From NCBI GenBank assembly GCA_012517255.1, contig JAAYVH010000135.1, forward strand, positions 1 through 39,794: a stretch of DNA of 39,794 nucleotides. Reading direction: 5' to 3'. This document shows, one piece after another, positions 17,422 to 26,085 of this stretch (the stretch's first letter is position 1; each line of letters opens with the position of its first letter). The notes under the pieces are model-generated. The model was not told the DNA's origin. It did not search any database and was given only the letters and a program-made list of their open reading frames with translations. The position numbers and the translations under genes were made by a program. This stretch comes from Chthonomonadales bacterium. GTDB lineage: Bacteria; Armatimonadota; Chthonomonadetes; Chthonomonadales; CAJBBX01.

Positions 17422-18797
17422 TCAAGCGTCCCCGGGAGACACAGCCAACAGCGCGAGAGATCGGCGAAGCGGGGGATCCTGAGCGCAGCGTTCTAGCCTC
17501 GGAGCTGGCTGTCTACAATGCCGGTCTTGCTGCGGCGACGCCGCTCCTTGCGGGCTATCTCGGATGGCGGGTACTGCACGGCAAATCGCGCGAAGGATGG
17601 CGCGAGCGATGGGGCAACTTGCCCCCGGAGATGCGTCTGCAGACGCGGCCGGGTCTATGGGTGCATGCGGCGTCTGTGGGAGAGGTGGGGGTGGCGCGGC
17701 CCATTCTGGCCGCGCTGCGCGAGAGCAGACCCGATCTCGAGGCCGTCATGACGGTGATAACGCCGGGCGGCTATGAGGTGGCGCAGTCGCTGGTTGGCAA
17801 GCTGGTGCGCCACGTAGCCTATCTGCCGTTCGATCTGCTGCCTCTGGTGCGGCGGGCTGTCGAGTGGATACGCCCCGACCTCTTCGTCGGCATCGAAACG
17901 GAGATCTGGCCGAATCTGCTCGACTCGCTGCGCCGATCGGGTGTCCGCGCCGTCCTCGTCAATGCCCGGATCTCGGACCGCAGCTTTCCCCGCTATCGCA
18001 AGGCACGCTGGCTCATGCGGTGGGCGCTCAGGCAGTACGACCGGGTTCTGGCCCAATCCGAGGAGGATGCGCGTCGCTTCGCGGTTCTCGGCGCGGAGGC
18101 CGACCGCCTCGCTACGCTGGGCAATGTGAAGTTCGATGAAGCCGAAGAACCGCTGCCAGAATCCGCTGTCCTGGATCTCAGACGCGAGCTGGGCATACGG
18201 GACGGCGAACAGGTGTGGGTGATCGGCAGTACCCGATCGCTCGCTGAGGAACAGCTCGTGTGGCAGGCCTACCGAGCGTTGTTGCAGCGCCTGCCAGGGG
18301 TCGTGCTGATCCATGCCCCGAGGCATGTGGAGAGGGCTGACGCTGTGGAGAGCGGTCTGCGGCAGATGGGCTTCACGACGGCTCGTCGCTCGTCGGTGAA
18401 GGGCGATCGGGGCGACGCGCAGGTGATCATCCTGGACACGTTCGGCGAGCTCGGTCGCATCTACGCCGTCGGCGATGTGGCGTTCATCGGCAACAGCCTG
18501 ACTCCGCCCGGAGGCGGGCAGAACCTGCTCCAGCCGCTCGCACAGGGAAAGCCTGTGCTGTTCGGGCCGTACATGAACAACTTCCGCGATGCCGTGGACC
18601 TTGCCGCGGCTGCGGGCGTGGGCATACGCGTAGACGGACCTGAGAAGCTCGCGGCCGAGGTATGTCGCTTGCTCCAGGATCGGGAAGCGCGACAGCGTAT
18701 CGCATCAGACGCACTCGATCTCGTCCGTCGACATAGGGGCACGGCAAGGCGCTACGCCGAAGTCCTGCTTGCGGCGTTGCCGCCAGGGGAGCCTTGA
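17418..18797 (+). CDS. waaA: 3-deoxy-D-manno-octulosonic acid (Kdo) transferase WaaA
   Basis: GT30 glycosyltransferase that moves Kdo from CMP-Kdo to lipid IVA at the inner membrane. It has 459 residues from GTG 17418 (GTGA overlap with the previous gene). The N-terminal hydrophobic stretch at about 30-50 is the membrane-binding part. ASVGEVGVARP at about 85-95 contains the catalytic Glu (E89). IETEIWPNL and PPGGGQNLLQPLAQGKPVLFGP are family signatures. The number of Kdo residues added cannot be predicted. kdsB, which makes its donor, is four genes downstream. Confidence 0.96.
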   Translation: MIKRPRETQPTAREIGEAGDPERSVLASELAVYNAGLAAATPLLAGYLGWRVLHGKSREGWRERWGNLPPEMRLQTRPGLWVHAASVGEVGVARPILAALRESRPDLEAVMTVITPGGYEVAQSLVGKLVRHVAYLPFDLLPLVRRAVEWIRPDLFVGIETEIWPNLLDSLRRSGVRAVLVNARISDRSFPRYRKARWLMRWALRQYDRVLAQSEEDARRFAVLGAEADRLATLGNVKFDEAEEPLPESAVLDLRRELGIRDGEQVWVIGSTRSLAEEQLVWQAYRALLQRLPGVVLIHAPRHVERADAVESGLRQMGFTTARRSSVKGDRGDAQVIILDTFGELGRIYAVGDVAFIGNSLTPPGGGQNLLQPLAQGKPVLFGPYMNNFRDAVDLAAAAGVGIRVDGPEKLAAEVCRLLQDREARQRIASDALDLVRRHRGTARRYAEVLLAALPPGEP

Positions 18798-18915
18798 TGG
18801 CATCCGGCTCGGACTTCTCTATGTGTGTACGCCATGCGCGCGGGACGGTAGGCAGCGGCACGTGCTCAGGGGCGGTTGCGCCGCTCGGGTCGACAGCGGA
18901 TCGCCGACACTCGCG

Positions 18916-20070
18916 ATGACGGTTGGCGGCAACCTGATGGATGCGCTCTCGGGGCGACCCTGCAGTCTGCCGAGCCGGGCCATCGTCGCCGCCCTGACAC
19001 CGCTCTCGTGGCTCTACGTCGTAGGCCTTGAGGCATATCTGCTTCCGTACCGGATCGGGTGGCGCCGGCGTCACCGATTGCCGTGCCCGGTCGTGAGTGT
19101 CGGCAACCTGTCGTCGGGGGGCACAGGCAAGACCGGATTGGCGCTGACGCTGGTTCGCGCTCTCCGGTCTGCCGGCGTCGATGTTTGCGTCCTGAGCCGC
19201 GGCTACAAGGGTGCGCACGAAGGCGGCGTCGGCGTCGTGTCGGATCGTGAGCACGTGCTGCTGAGCCCGGCCGAGGCCGGCGATGAAGCCTTTCTGCTGG
19301 CTCGGGCGTTGCCGGGGACGCCGGTGGTGGTGGGCCGTGACCGACGACAGACCGGCGATCAGGCATGGGCGCGGTTTCGGCCCCAGATTGTCGTGCTCGA
19401 CGACGGCATGCAATACTACCAGCTGCATCGGGACCGCGAGATCACGCTCCTTGATGCCAACCTGCCTTTCGGCAACGGCCGCACCCTGCCAGCCGGCATA
19501 CTCCGAGAGCCGCCGGCGCACCTTCGCCGATCCGACTGGGTGGTTCTGTCGGGCATGGAGACGGAGAACGGCTTGCCGAACAGAGAGGTAACCGAGCGCG
19601 TGAAGCGACATCTGGGCCATTCCCGCATATTGCGCGGCTGCTATCGCGGCGTCGGTTTGCGCGATGTGGTCGGAGACGAGCGCTTCGAGCTTGCCATGCT
19701 GGCGGGCCGGAGGGTCGCCACAATCTGCGCGCTGGGCAACCCGGCACAGTTTGAGCGTCAGGTGGCGCACGCGGGCGCCGACGTTGTGCACGCGGTCCGC
19801 TATCCGGACCATTACGCGCCTTCGGAGGGAGAGATCCGAGAAGCCCTGGACGCATGCATGGCTGCCGGGGCGGAGGCTGCGATCGTCTCCGAGAAGGACG
19901 CTGTCAAGCTTGGCTCGTTCCTGCGGGCACGAGGCGATGCCGCGAGCGCGAATCGGGGCCTCCGGTGTCCCGTCTGGGTCTTCGAAGCGGAGTTCGCGCT
20001 GAATGACATGACCGAGCTCATGCAGGACTTGCTTAGCCTGGCGGGATGCGAGCGCCCATGCGGTTGCTGA
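18916..20070 (+). CDS. lpxK: Tetraacyldisaccharide 4'-kinase LpxK
   Basis: Phosphorylates the 4' position of the lipid A disaccharide to give lipid IVA; membrane-associated P-loop kinase. It has 384 residues from ATG 18916. A hydrophobic N-terminal helix with PLSWLY at about 29-34 matches E. coli LpxK. The P-loop GNLSSGGTGKT is at 63-73, followed by LSRGYKG and the DDGMQYYQLHRD motif. The frame is open back to 18769, but the upstream residues are unlike the family, and ATG 18937 is also possible; neither ATG has a good ribosome site. The C-terminus overlaps the next gene by 25 bp. Confidence 0.93.
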   Translation: MTVGGNLMDALSGRPCSLPSRAIVAALTPLSWLYVVGLEAYLLPYRIGWRRRHRLPCPVVSVGNLSSGGTGKTGLALTLVRALRSAGVDVCVLSRGYKGAHEGGVGVVSDREHVLLSPAEAGDEAFLLARALPGTPVVVGRDRRQTGDQAWARFRPQIVVLDDGMQYYQLHRDREITLLDANLPFGNGRTLPAGILREPPAHLRRSDWVVLSGMETENGLPNREVTERVKRHLGHSRILRGCYRGVGLRDVVGDERFELAMLAGRRVATICALGNPAQFERQVAHAGADVVHAVRYPDHYAPSEGEIREALDACMAAGAEAAIVSEKDAVKLGSFLRARGDAASANRGLRCPVWVFEAEFALNDMTELMQDLLSLAGCERPCGC

Positions 20071-20966
20071 AGAACATCGGTCGGCGAGCCGGCTACTGGA
20101 TGTTGCGGGGGTTCTTAGCCCTGATGCCGATCCTGCCTCTCGGGTTGGTACGATGGGTGGGGCGGCGCGTCGGCGACCTCATTCGTGTGGCCTCACGGCG
20201 GCGTCGCCATATAGCAGACCACAACCTGCGCATTGCGTTCGGCAACGAGTTGAGCGACGCCCAGCGGTCTGCCATCCAGCGAGAGTGCTTCAGACAGTTC
20301 GGCATGCTCATCTTCGAGAGCATGAAGCTTGCGTTCGTGTCGGACTCGGAGTTCACCCGGCTCATTCACATGGATGCCGAGAGCGAGAGAATGGCCAGGA
20401 GCGCCCTCGACGAAGGACGGGGAGTCATATTCGTGAGCGCGCATTTCGGCAACTTCGAGATGGCCGCGCGGTGGCTGGCCGTACACGGCTACGAGGTCCT
20501 GGTGGTCATGCGGGCTGCGCGCGATGCGGCAACCACGGAACTGATGACCGAGATGCGGAAGCGCAACGGCATGACGGCGATCCGGCGCGATCTGGCCGGT
20601 CGACCCATGCTGGCTGCATTGCGCAGGGGCGGCTGCGTGGCCATACTGGCCGACCAGAATGCGGACGACGTGGTGGTGCCCTTCTTTGGCAGACCCACCG
20701 GTACCGTGGATGGGCCGGCGCGACTGGCGCTGCATACCGGCGCCCCGATCGTTGTCGGAATGTGCGCGCGCGACGCGACAGGCGGGTTCACCGTGACCGT
20801 CGAGGGCGTCGTTCGGGCCGACGCCTCTGCCGATCGCGATGCGGAGCTGCGCCGCATCGCGGCAGAGACCAATCGTCTGATGGAGGTTGCCATCCGTCGG
20901 CATCCCGAGCAATGGCTCTGGTTTCACAATCGCTGGCGCTCGTCTCCGGGAGGCGGCGCGCCGTGA
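20046..20966 (+). CDS. LpxL/HtrB-type lipid A late acyltransferase
   Basis: A 306-residue member of the LPLAT family that includes LpxL, LpxM and LpxP, enzymes that add secondary acyl chains to Kdo-lipid A. An N-terminal membrane helix lies at about 15-40. The catalytic HX4E motif is HFGNFE at 133-138. NADDVVVPFFGRPTGT and EQWLWFHNRW near the C-terminus are typical of the family. It starts at ATG 20046 inside the end of lpxK; ATG 20058 is an alternative. Which acyl chain it adds is not readable. With the DUF374 gene, the operon has two candidate late acyltransferases. Confidence 0.9.
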   Translation: MRAPMRLLKNIGRRAGYWMLRGFLALMPILPLGLVRWVGRRVGDLIRVASRRRRHIADHNLRIAFGNELSDAQRSAIQRECFRQFGMLIFESMKLAFVSDSEFTRLIHMDAESERMARSALDEGRGVIFVSAHFGNFEMAARWLAVHGYEVLVVMRAARDAATTELMTEMRKRNGMTAIRRDLAGRPMLAALRRGGCVAILADQNADDVVVPFFGRPTGTVDGPARLALHTGAPIVVGMCARDATGGFTVTVEGVVRADASADRDAELRRIAAETNRLMEVAIRRHPEQWLWFHNRWRSSPGGGAP

Positions 20967-22024
20967 GCGCAGGGACGGCGGAGGCCGGTGTGCAGCCACG
21001 GCGGATCGGGATCATCAAGCTGAGCGCCCTCGGTGATGTGGCGAAGACCGTCCAGACCGTTCGGGCGATCAGGCGCGTCCATCCCGCAGCGGCTATCGCC
21101 TGGTGCATCCGACCGGTGTGGTCGGGTCTCATTGAAGGCAATCCTGACGTGGACCGGATCATTCCGGTGCCCCGAAGCTTGCGCGGACTGATACATGGCA
21201 TGCGTGCGCTGCGTGCCTTTCGGCCCGACACCATCCTCGATATGCAGGGCCTGGCGACCAGCGGGCTCCTTGCCGCGGCCTCGGGGGCGCCCAACCGCTA
21301 TACCTGGCAATCTGCGCGCGAGCTGAGCGGCCTGCTGACGGGGAATCCGATCGTCCCCGGGCCCAGAGACATCAACGTGGCCGAATGCAACTTCGGTTTC
21401 GCGCGCATCATGGGAGCCACCGAGTTGCCAACCGATCCGCCTCCCTATCTGACGATCGGCAACCCGGCGGCTGCGGCCATGCGGGACGTGCTCGAGGGGC
21501 TGCCCCGGCCCGTTCTTGCGATGCATATCGGAGCCAGCGAGCCCAACAAACGGTGGCCCGTGGAGAGATGGGCCGAGCTCGCGTCCTACCTGGTCGGGCA
21601 AGGCTACGGCGTCATCGTGTTGGGAGGCGGGTCGGATCGTCAGGCTGCCGAAGTGGTCTGCCGCTGTCAGGGCGCCGGGCCGTCACAGGTCAACCCCCTG
21701 ATGATGGCGGGTCGAACCACGCTGAAGGAGCTGGCCGCCCTTGTCGCGGACTGTGACCTGTTCGTCGGATGCGATTCGGGTGCGACGCATGTTGCGGCTC
21801 TTGTTGGCGCTCGTGTGGTATGTCTCATGGGTGCGACACTGCCGGTGCACAGCGGGCCGTTCGGACCGCAGCATCGGATACTCTACCTGGGTCTGACGTG
21901 CAGCCCGTGTTATCGGCGACCGACATGCGAAGGCAGGTTCGATTGCATGACTGGCATCACGGTCGACTCAGTGATCGCTGCGTGCCGCGAGATGCTCTGC
22001 GCGCGCGGCGCGCCTGGCACATGA
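20963..22024 (+). CDS. GT9 family glycosyltransferase (heptosyltransferase-like)
   Basis: A 353-residue glycosyltransferase of the RfaF/WaaC/WaaF family, which transfers heptose or a related sugar onto the LPS inner core. The N-terminal Rossmann half begins RIGIIKLSALGDVAKTVQTV. The C-terminal donor-binding half has HIGASEPNKRWP and the GCDSGATHVAALVG motif. The Cys-rich segment CSPCYRRPTCEGRFDCM is common in non-proteobacterial GT9 proteins. The start is taken as GTG 20963, which overlaps the previous stop (GTGA). The reading frame is open 810 bp further upstream, but that part overlaps the acyltransferase and has no family similarity. The sugar donor is not known. Confidence 0.88.
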   Translation: MSAGTAEAGVQPRRIGIIKLSALGDVAKTVQTVRAIRRVHPAAAIAWCIRPVWSGLIEGNPDVDRIIPVPRSLRGLIHGMRALRAFRPDTILDMQGLATSGLLAAASGAPNRYTWQSARELSGLLTGNPIVPGPRDINVAECNFGFARIMGATELPTDPPPYLTIGNPAAAAMRDVLEGLPRPVLAMHIGASEPNKRWPVERWAELASYLVGQGYGVIVLGGGSDRQAAEVVCRCQGAGPSQVNPLMMAGRTTLKELAALVADCDLFVGCDSGATHVAALVGARVVCLMGATLPVHSGPFGPQHRILYLGLTCSPCYRRPTCEGRFDCMTGITVDSVIAACREMLCARGAPGT

Positions 22025-22062
22025 GCGGGCGGACGGCCATGATACGGGTTGTCTTGCTTATC

Positions 22063-22071
22063 GGAGAGGAG
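22063..22071 (+). promoter_or_regulatory. Ribosome binding site that fixes the kdsB start
   Basis: GGAGAGGAG lies 7 bp before GTG 22079. This favours that codon over TTG 22049, further upstream, and over ATG 22091. Confidence 0.7.
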
Positions 22072-22078
22072 AAGTCCT

Positions 22079-22813
22079 GTGAGTGACTCGATGCGTGTTG
22101 TCGGCCTGATTCCCGCCAGGATGGCGGCGACCCGGTTGCCGAACAAGCCGCTTCTCGACATCTGCGGCAAGACCATGATACAGCGCGTCTGGGAGCAGGC
22201 GAGCAGAGCACGGCTGCTCGAGGCGGTCATGGTCGCGACGCCGGACGGCGAGATCGCCCGAACGGTCGAAGGGTTCGGCGGCGTGGCGATCATGACATCC
22301 GACCGCCATCGGACGGGCACCGACCGGCTGGCTGAGGCAGCGGGGGGGCTCGACGCTGCCATCATCGTGAATATCCAGGGAGACGAGCCGCTCATAGACC
22401 CTGCCTCCATAGATGCCGCCGTACAGCCTCTGCTCATGGAGCCCGACTTGCAGATGACCTCGCTCATGGTCCGATGTCCAGAGGATCAGTTGGACAACCC
22501 GGCTACGGTGAAAGTCGTCTGCGACTGCCGGGGCAACGCGCTCTACTTCTCTCGCGCGCGCATCCCGTTTGACCGGAGCGACGGATCGGGCCAGGCCGTT
22601 ATGCAGCACATAGGCCTCTATGCCTATCGGCGTGATTTCCTCATCGCTTACGCCGCGATGGAGCCGACGCCGCTCGAGCGAACCGAGATGCTGGAGCAGT
22701 TGCGTGCGCTGGAAAACGGAATCCGCATCCGCATGGTCGAAGTGGACCAGGCCCCCTTGTCCGTGGACACGGTGGAGGATCTCGAGCGGGTTCGGCGCAT
22801 TGTTGGTTCGTAG
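22079..22813 (+). CDS. kdsB: CMP-Kdo synthetase KdsB
   Basis: Activates Kdo with CTP to CMP-Kdo, the donor for WaaA. It has 244 residues from GTG 22079. The nucleotide-binding start IPARMAATRLPNKPL, the INIQGDEPLI-type motif (here VNIQGDEPLIDP) and LERTEMLEQLRALENG near the C-terminus are all family signatures. Length is normal. It is the last gene of the plus-strand run and faces a minus-strand gene 20 bp away. The Kdo-making genes kdsA, kdsC and kdsD are not in the window. Confidence 0.96.
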   Translation: MSDSMRVVGLIPARMAATRLPNKPLLDICGKTMIQRVWEQASRARLLEAVMVATPDGEIARTVEGFGGVAIMTSDRHRTGTDRLAEAAGGLDAAIIVNIQGDEPLIDPASIDAAVQPLLMEPDLQMTSLMVRCPEDQLDNPATVKVVCDCRGNALYFSRARIPFDRSDGSGQAVMQHIGLYAYRRDFLIAYAAMEPTPLERTEMLEQLRALENGIRIRMVEVDQAPLSVDTVEDLERVRRIVGS

Positions 22814-22833
22814 ACCCGGGCCGGAAGGCGATC

Positions 22834-23910
22834 CTACCAGTAGCCGTCGTAGAACCGGACCTTGCTGGTCACGCCTTTGCGCATGCCAGCGGTGTCTTTG
22901 GTGACGTCCCTGCATCCGCGGACAGCCTGTCGGAACTCTTTGTCGCCGTAGTCGCCGCCCGAAGGAGGCACATTCAGACCATAGCGCTTCAGGGCATTGG
23001 CCGCCGCCTCGCGGACCGGGAAGGCGAGCCGCCGCATGCCCGCAGGTGCACCGGGCACGACGACGTACGAGGAATCGCGCACCAGTCGTGTCAGTTTGGA
23101 TCGGGCGTCAGGGCCTCCAACCAGTCCCAGACCCAGCGCTGCCGCTGCGCGGACACGATAGGACCGGTCGCTCGAGGCTCGCAGAAGCACGTCTTCGAAC
23201 ATTCTCCTTTGCGCCGCGCTGATGGGCGACTCACGTACGGGCATCAGCAAGCCGGATGTTGTCGTGCCCGGCGAAGTGGTCCCGGGCGCTGACGGATCGT
23301 ACGCGAGGATGCCGATTGCGGCAATCGCCCGGCTGCGCAGATAGCTGTCTCTGGAATCGACGAGACTGAGCCAGAACTGCGTGTGCCGCGTGTCGGCGCG
23401 CCAGATCAGCGTGTCGGCCGCAGCGTATTGCAGGCTGGCCAGGAAGGGCACCCGTGACGGGGCGGTGATGATGCCGATCAGCACGGTGTCGAAGCTGGCG
23501 CCATACCGCGCCGCGGCCGCGAAGGCGTTGCGCCAGATCGCCGGATCGGGCGCCGGATCGAGCACCAGCGAGAGGGCAAACGCGAACTCCGCACGCGCGT
23601 CGCGCCCACGGGCTGCCGCGCGGAAGCCTTCGATGCGTCCGGCCCAGCCAGTGTATTCAAGGTGTTTCTGGCCCTGGCGGAACAGGGATACGCCGCCCGC
23701 CGATGGCTGCCAGGTCACCCCTGTAGCGACTACGGTCAGCGCCAGACGGTCATCAACCTGGTCGGGCTTCATGCGCAACTGCGCGGCCGCCATCTCCATC
23801 TCGGCCCGATACAGGACCTCGAGATCATCGGCTTCTGCACGTGCGGCGCCTGCGCCTGACCACAGCATGAAGAAGGCCCCAACCATCGGGGCAGCATGAG
23901 CTACACGCAT
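22834..23910 (-). CDS. Exported protein with HEAT-like repeats, function unknown
   Basis: A 358-residue protein with a signal peptide (residues 1-25, cut near ARA/EADD). The body is helical. Repeats of the HEAT type are visible around RSRAIAAIGILA (about 195-206), YRVRAAAALGLGLVG (about 260-274) and VREAAANALKRYG (about 305-317), each an Arg/Ala/Leu helix pair. A Ser/Thr/Pro/Gly linker separates the first two. The start at ATG 23910 has AGGAG at 23917-23921. It is alone on its strand between kdsB and a BON-like gene. HEAT repeats usually mediate protein contacts; no catalytic motif is visible, and no specific function is proposed. Confidence 0.7.
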   Translation of the reverse strand: MRVAHAAPMVGAFFMLWSGAGAARAEADDLEVLYRAEMEMAAAQLRMKPDQVDDRLALTVVATGVTWQPSAGGVSLFRQGQKHLEYTGWAGRIEGFRAAARGRDARAEFAFALSLVLDPAPDPAIWRNAFAAAARYGASFDTVLIGIITAPSRVPFLASLQYAAADTLIWRADTRHTQFWLSLVDSRDSYLRSRAIAAIGILAYDPSAPGTTSPGTTTSGLLMPVRESPISAAQRRMFEDVLLRASSDRSYRVRAAAALGLGLVGGPDARSKLTRLVRDSSYVVVPGAPAGMRRLAFPVREAAANALKRYGLNVPPSGGDYGDKEFRQAVRGCRDVTKDTAGMRKGVTSKVRFYDGYW

Positions 23911-24166
23911 TGCTTGCTCCTATCGAACGGGTGATCCGCCAGTCACTGTACCTGAACAAACCTGCGGGAGGCATCGTTGCCCCCAGGCTCAGCGACGTGT
24001 GTGAAACATCCGGCGGATTCCTGCGTCTATACAAGTGAAGACGCACAGCGCCTTCAGCACGATCGTTTGCCAGGTCTCATCGTCTTGTCTCATGGGCAGG
24101 GTCCCACGCGGGCGCCCTGTCGCCGCGTTCCTCGTGTACGGTTTCGGACATCGGGAGGCAGCAATC

Positions 24167-24409
24167 ATGGGCGTAGGTGATGCCGAAAGCACCAGAATGG
24201 TGCAGCGGGAACTGAATCGTCGCTACATCGATTCGAGTCAGCTGGATGTGAGGGTGATCCACGGCGTGGTCTACATGCGTGGCACCATGGGGCGACTTCG
24301 CACGCATCCAGAAGTCGACCTCGAGCGGGAGTCGGATATCATCCGCAAGATACTCCGACAGAAGCCCGGGATCCGGGAGATCATCTGGGAAGTCAGCACT
24401 CCTCAGTAG
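24167..24409 (+). CDS. Small BON-like domain protein
   Basis: An 80-residue protein. RMVQRELNRRYIDSSQLDVRV, then IHGVVYMRGTMGRL, then DIIRKILRQKPGIREIIWEV gives the alpha-beta-beta-alpha-beta pattern of a BON domain, a small fold usually thought to bind lipids or membranes, or to occur in osmotic-stress proteins such as OsmY. The start is ATG 24167 with GGGAGG at 24153-24158. The frame is open upstream to 24035, but that part is unconserved and contains no better ribosome site. No signal peptide is present, which is unusual for BON proteins. It is not obviously in an operon. Confidence 0.6.
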   Translation: MGVGDAESTRMVQRELNRRYIDSSQLDVRVIHGVVYMRGTMGRLRTHPEVDLERESDIIRKILRQKPGIREIIWEVSTPQ

Positions 24410-24739
24410 GTACTGCAGGGCTCCGGCTGTGAACCCGCTATCGTAGCGCTGCCTTGGGGGCAGCGGGGCTAGCGCGCATCTGCTCCGCGCTCGTCTGTCC
24501 TCGTCTCACCGCAATCCCACCTTCGCTCATCGCACGGCGTCTCTCGAATCCCTCGGCGCGGTCGATGGTTGCGCACAATCTCAGAGCCATCGGGCCGCGT
24601 GCAATCCCTCTCGTCCATCAGCATGATTGGCGCTTGATCATTGGTCCGCAATCCCCGGCGGTCCCGGACCGGACCACATGCGCCGCGCGGGCGCCAGGCA
24701 AGATTCGTCACGGATTCCGGTCTCTGACTCGTCTATAGG
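24410..24739. other. Intergenic stretch with one hairpin, no gene seen
   Basis: 330 bp between the BON-like gene and the next ECF sigma gene. It holds a GC-rich hairpin at 24447-24465 (7-bp stem, 5-base loop, no T-tract) that may end transcription of the BON-like gene. No convincing promoter was found, and open frames here lack codon-level or family support. Confidence 0.4.
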
Positions 24740-25339
24740 ATGATGAGACCTGAAGCCGATGCTCGCTCCGACGATGCTCTCCTGCGATCAGCCATGTCGG
24801 GGGACGCCGCCAGTTTTGGCGCCCTGTGCGAACGGCATCGGGCGTTAGTCTGGAACGTGGCAGCCACCGTTGCCGATGGGGCAGCCGCCGACGACATCGC
24901 TCAAGAGGCCGCGGTGCGGGCATACCGCTCCCTCAGCTCCTACCGAGGGGATGCGCCGTTCCCGGCGTGGTTGTGCCGCATCGCGCTGAACGCGGCGCAC
25001 GATTACCGGCGCAGCGCATGGTTTCGTCGGGTGCTGTGCTTTGGCGAGCTCACGCGCGAATCGCAGGCCCGGACCGATCCGACTGCTGCAGCCCTTGGAC
25101 GAGCGACCCAGCGTGAGTTGCGGCAGGCTGTAGCCGAACTGCCGGACCGTGAGCGGGTTCCGATCTGGCTCCACTACTTCGAAGGCTTCACCATCGCCGA
25201 GATCGCGCGTCTGTACGCGAGCCCGGACGCTACGGTCCGAAGCCGCGTTCGGGCCGGACTGCGACGCCTGCGAAAACGTCTGGGGCACCTTGAGGAGGCC
25301 GATATGACCGGCCTCTGGGAGGCCGAGCAATGCCTGTGA
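24740..25339 (+). CDS. ECF RNA polymerase sigma factor
   Basis: A 199-residue ECF sigma factor. Region 2 is about residues 24-92, with DDIAQEAAVRAYRSLSSYRG and the PFPAWLCRIALNAAHDYRR segment. Region 4 is about 127-182, with ELPDRERVPIWLHYFEGF and a helix-turn-helix IAEIARLYASPDATVRSRVRAGLRRLR split over 152-178. It starts at ATG 24740; the ribosome site is weak (TAGG). It overlaps the following single-TM gene by 10 bp, so the two are co-translated. It is a different subfamily from the other two ECF proteins here: the melting segment carries PAWLCRIALNA rather than TWLFRIAVN. Confidence 0.92.
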   Translation: MMRPEADARSDDALLRSAMSGDAASFGALCERHRALVWNVAATVADGAAADDIAQEAAVRAYRSLSSYRGDAPFPAWLCRIALNAAHDYRRSAWFRRVLCFGELTRESQARTDPTAAALGRATQRELRQAVAELPDRERVPIWLHYFEGFTIAEIARLYASPDATVRSRVRAGLRRLRKRLGHLEEADMTGLWEAEQCL

Positions 25340-26085
25340 AGGGAAGACCGTCCGATCGAGCTTCTCGGAACCGCGAAGACGGACTGGAGACGGCTCTAAT
25401 GTGGGCCGCGCGATGGACTCCTGAACGCCAACTCCGCCCCGGGGTGCTGTCCGATGCAGTCACGCGGAGGGGCCAGAGCCGCGGGCTAGAGTCTGTGCGC
25501 AGACCAAGGGGCCGGCTCGTTGCCGCAGCGTCTGCATTGGCGCTCGTGCTCGCGGTCTCCATGTGGATCACTGCCAACCGCGCAGCCAGGACCGCGCGCA
25601 CGGGGCCGGATATGCAAGCCGCATCGTCCGCAGGGGCGCCGGCGCTTGATGTGACAGCGCCGACGACGCCCCGGGCGGACATCAAGCAGTCCGCGCCGTC
25701 CGGTGCGGTTCGCATGGCCGAGGGATCACCGAACACCGCCGGCGTACAGGCTGACGGCGGATCGTCACACAGACGATCCCGTCAGGTCGCCACCGCATCT
25801 GCCAGGCAAACTGCGCGGTTGCGTACATCGCCGCCCGAATCGAAGCGAAGCCGCGAGGGCGTTCGGTGGCGAAAGTACACCGTTCCGCGATACGTGGCGG
25901 GCGTTTCGACGGGAGGCTGGCTCGCCGGCAGCGCCGGCGACGGCGATGGCCGCGTGATCCCCGTCATGGTGGACGTGCCGCTCGCCGTCGGCTATGGTGA
26001 CCCTGGCGATACCGACCTGACCGAGCTTGACGTAATACCTGTCCAACACATTCTGGAGGAGTACGATGAACCACATTATCCTTAG
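25330..26085 (+). CDS. Single-TM protein, putative anti-sigma partner, otherwise unknown
   Basis: A 251-residue protein. The first 62 residues are Arg-rich and probably cytoplasmic. A single membrane helix lies at about 63-80 (LVAAASALALVLAVSMW). A low-complexity Ala/Ser/Thr/Pro segment (about 83-195) then leads to a more ordered tail with WLAGSAGDGDGR, VMVDVPLAVGYGDPGD and an acidic end. The topology fits a membrane anti-sigma factor, and it overlaps the sigma gene. But there is no ZAS zinc motif and no recognised anti-sigma fold, so this role is inferred from position only. It overlaps the next gene by 20 bp. Confidence 0.6.
   Translation: MPVKGRPSDRASRNREDGLETALMWAARWTPERQLRPGVLSDAVTRRGQSRGLESVRRPRGRLVAAASALALVLAVSMWITANRAARTARTGPDMQAASSAGAPALDVTAPTTPRADIKQSAPSGAVRMAEGSPNTAGVQADGGSSHRRSRQVATASARQTARLRTSPPESKRSREGVRWRKYTVPRYVAGVSTGGWLAGSAGDGDGRVIPVMVDVPLAVGYGDPGDTDLTELDVIPVQHILEEYDEPHYP

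Noticed and set aside
20153-20962. Long in-frame open extension upstream of the GT9 gene (about 270 codons)
   Set aside because: It overlaps the LpxL-type gene in another frame; the residues are Arg/Gly/Ala-rich with no GT9 similarity, and GTG 20963 gives the normal family length.
24447-24465. GC-rich hairpin as a firm terminator
   Set aside because: Only a 7-bp stem and no T-tract; mentioned in the intergenic entry but not called separately.
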